The position numbers and the translations under genes are program-made. The notes below the pieces were generated by a model. It had not been told where the DNA came from. It worked only from the letters and a program-made list of their open reading frames with translations, and ran no database searches. Positions 19,528-20,150 of a stretch of 20,150 nt of DNA are shown here, in pieces. The stretch is from JAWLGW01 sp964569055 (lineage in GTDB: Bacteria > Planctomycetota > J058), in assembly GCA_964569055.1 (NCBI GenBank), contig CAZMSZ010000104.1, forward strand, positions 1 to 20,150. The letters are read 5' to 3'. Positions within the stretch are counted from its first letter, which is position 1, and every line of letters begins with the position of its first letter.

Positions 19528-19952
19528 TCCGACCACGCCTTCGTGATCTTGTCGAACAGAGGATCGCTCCGGCGGACCGGATACCCGTGGTAGCGCCCAT
19601 CGCGACTGCCACCGTACATGCACTCGAAGACGCGTCCATCTTTGGCGACGACCCACATCTGCCGGGGGTATCCCGTGTTCGTCTTCGCCTCGCTCACCAG
19701 GGCACGCGCCTGCGCCGCCTTGAAGAGCTCTTCCGCCTCCTCCTTGCGGAGGATCCCAGCCTCATCGCACAGAGTCGCGTCAGGTCGAGGAGCCGCGGGT
19801 GGCGACAGGCCGAAGTCTCCTGGGTTGCGCTTGTGATACGGGCTGCCTTCGTACACAGCTTCCTGCAGCCGCTCCTGCTCCTCTTGGGTGAGGGCAGCTG
19901 CTCGTATGCGCCGTTCCGTCGACTCCCGTGCTCGTCGAGCCTTCTTGCCCAC
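19524..19952 (-). CDS. conserved-looking hypothetical protein, 142 aa, partner of the ImmA/IrrE-like gene
   Basis: I do not recognise a named family. The protein has a basic, helical N-terminus (GKKARRARESTERRIRAAA), then YEGSPYHKRNPGDFG (34-48), RPDATLCDEAG (56-66), a helix at 70-85, and an aromatic/glycine-rich C-terminal part. That part reads LVSEAKTNTGYPRQMWVVAK (85-104), GRVFECMYGG (106-115) and GRYHGYPVRRSDP (119-131). It looks like a small alpha/beta domain, with invariant-looking Tyr, His and Gly residues. It ends in a 4-nt overlap (GTGA) with the ImmA/IrrE-like gene, so the two products are made together and probably act together, as in a toxin-antitoxin or defence pair; this role is inference. 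The start is the GTG at 19950-19952; the nearby ATG at 19958 is out of frame. There is no membrane segment or signal peptide. Confidence 0.75.
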   Translation of the reverse strand: MGKKARRARESTERRIRAAALTQEEQERLQEAVYEGSPYHKRNPGDFGLSPPAAPRPDATLCDEAGILRKEEAEELFKAAQARALVSEAKTNTGYPRQMWVVAKDGRVFECMYGGSRDGRYHGYPVRRSDPLFDKITKAWSE

Positions 19953-20064
19953 GAGGGCATCTTACACCCGTTGCGCTCGTTCCACGCGGTGCCGCGATCG
20001 TGCACTCCACGACCCATGGCAGCGGGCACGTACCTTGAGATGTGCGACGCAACGAAGGGTGCGC

Positions 20065-20150
20065 TCAACCCGCCACGAGCTGCAGCGTGTCCGCCACCTC
20101 GTCGGCCATGCGCAGCGTCGTGTCGAGCTCGGGGTGCCGGAGCATCACGA
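20065..20150 (-). CDS. 3' end of an unidentified gene, cut by window edge
   Basis: The minus-strand frame entering from the right edge reads VMLRHPELDTTLRMADEVAD and then TLQLVAG, ending at a TGA at 20065-20067. The codon choice is strongly GC-rich at third positions, as in the genes on the left, which suggests a real coding end. With only about 28 residues no function can be given. The 112 nt between it and the 142-aa gene hold no clear promoter or terminator. Confidence 0.5.
   Translation of the reverse strand, partial: VMLRHPELDTTLRMADEVADTLQLVAG

Overview
The window is very GC-rich DNA (roughly 70% or more by eye over most of its length), densely packed with genes and carrying one 100-N scaffold gap, so it looks like a draft or metagenome-derived bacterial scaffold. 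The gene content points to Planctomycetota, with Myxococcota as the main alternative: membrane Ser/Thr kinases fused to formylglycine-generating-enzyme-like (FGE/SUMF1) domains, a multi-module PATAN/DUF4388 protein, an MglA-like pseudo-GTPase, a bacterial-microcompartment trimer shell protein and a PA14 protein. No rRNA, tRNA, CRISPR array or insertion sequence was seen.

Layout. Positions 1-3001 hold three minus-strand genes in the order metallophosphoesterase, Mpo1-like/DUF962 membrane protein, and the N-terminal 433 residues of a SNF2-type helicase that runs off the left edge. The DUF962 gene is split by the N gap, but identical 55-bp flanks show it is one intact gene mis-scaffolded. A divergent region with a good promoter candidate leads to a secreted S41 C-terminal processing protease (3204-5663, plus).

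Positions 5730-15647 are a minus-strand signalling operon, transcribed right to left: a 1151-residue PATAN/DUF4388 protein, a degenerate MglA-like GTPase, a 1206-residue protein joining a cytoplasmic Ser/Thr kinase, a membrane segment, an FGE-like domain and a complete PotD-type solute-binding domain, and a second kinase-TM-FGE protein without the binding domain. Spacings are 7 nt, a 4-nt GTGA overlap, and 33 nt. The kinase-FGE-PotD fusion is the most unusual object in the window: it looks like a one-polypeptide transmembrane receptor kinase that uses an ABC-transporter-type binding protein as its sensor.

Divergent from the operon is an apparently orphan BMC-T shell protein (15815-16462, plus), convergent with a membrane-anchored coiled-coil PA14 protein (16476-17657, minus). 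From about 17.7 kb rightwards the character changes: a frameshifted HNH endonuclease remnant, then, in visibly less GC-rich DNA, a two-gene overlapping pair (an unnamed 142-aa protein and a 431-aa ImmA/IrrE-like protein whose zinc-binding residues are all replaced), and the last codons of an unidentified minus-strand gene at the right edge. This end reads as an accessory, probably transferred, segment.

All functions are inferred from motifs recognised by eye; no database search was run.
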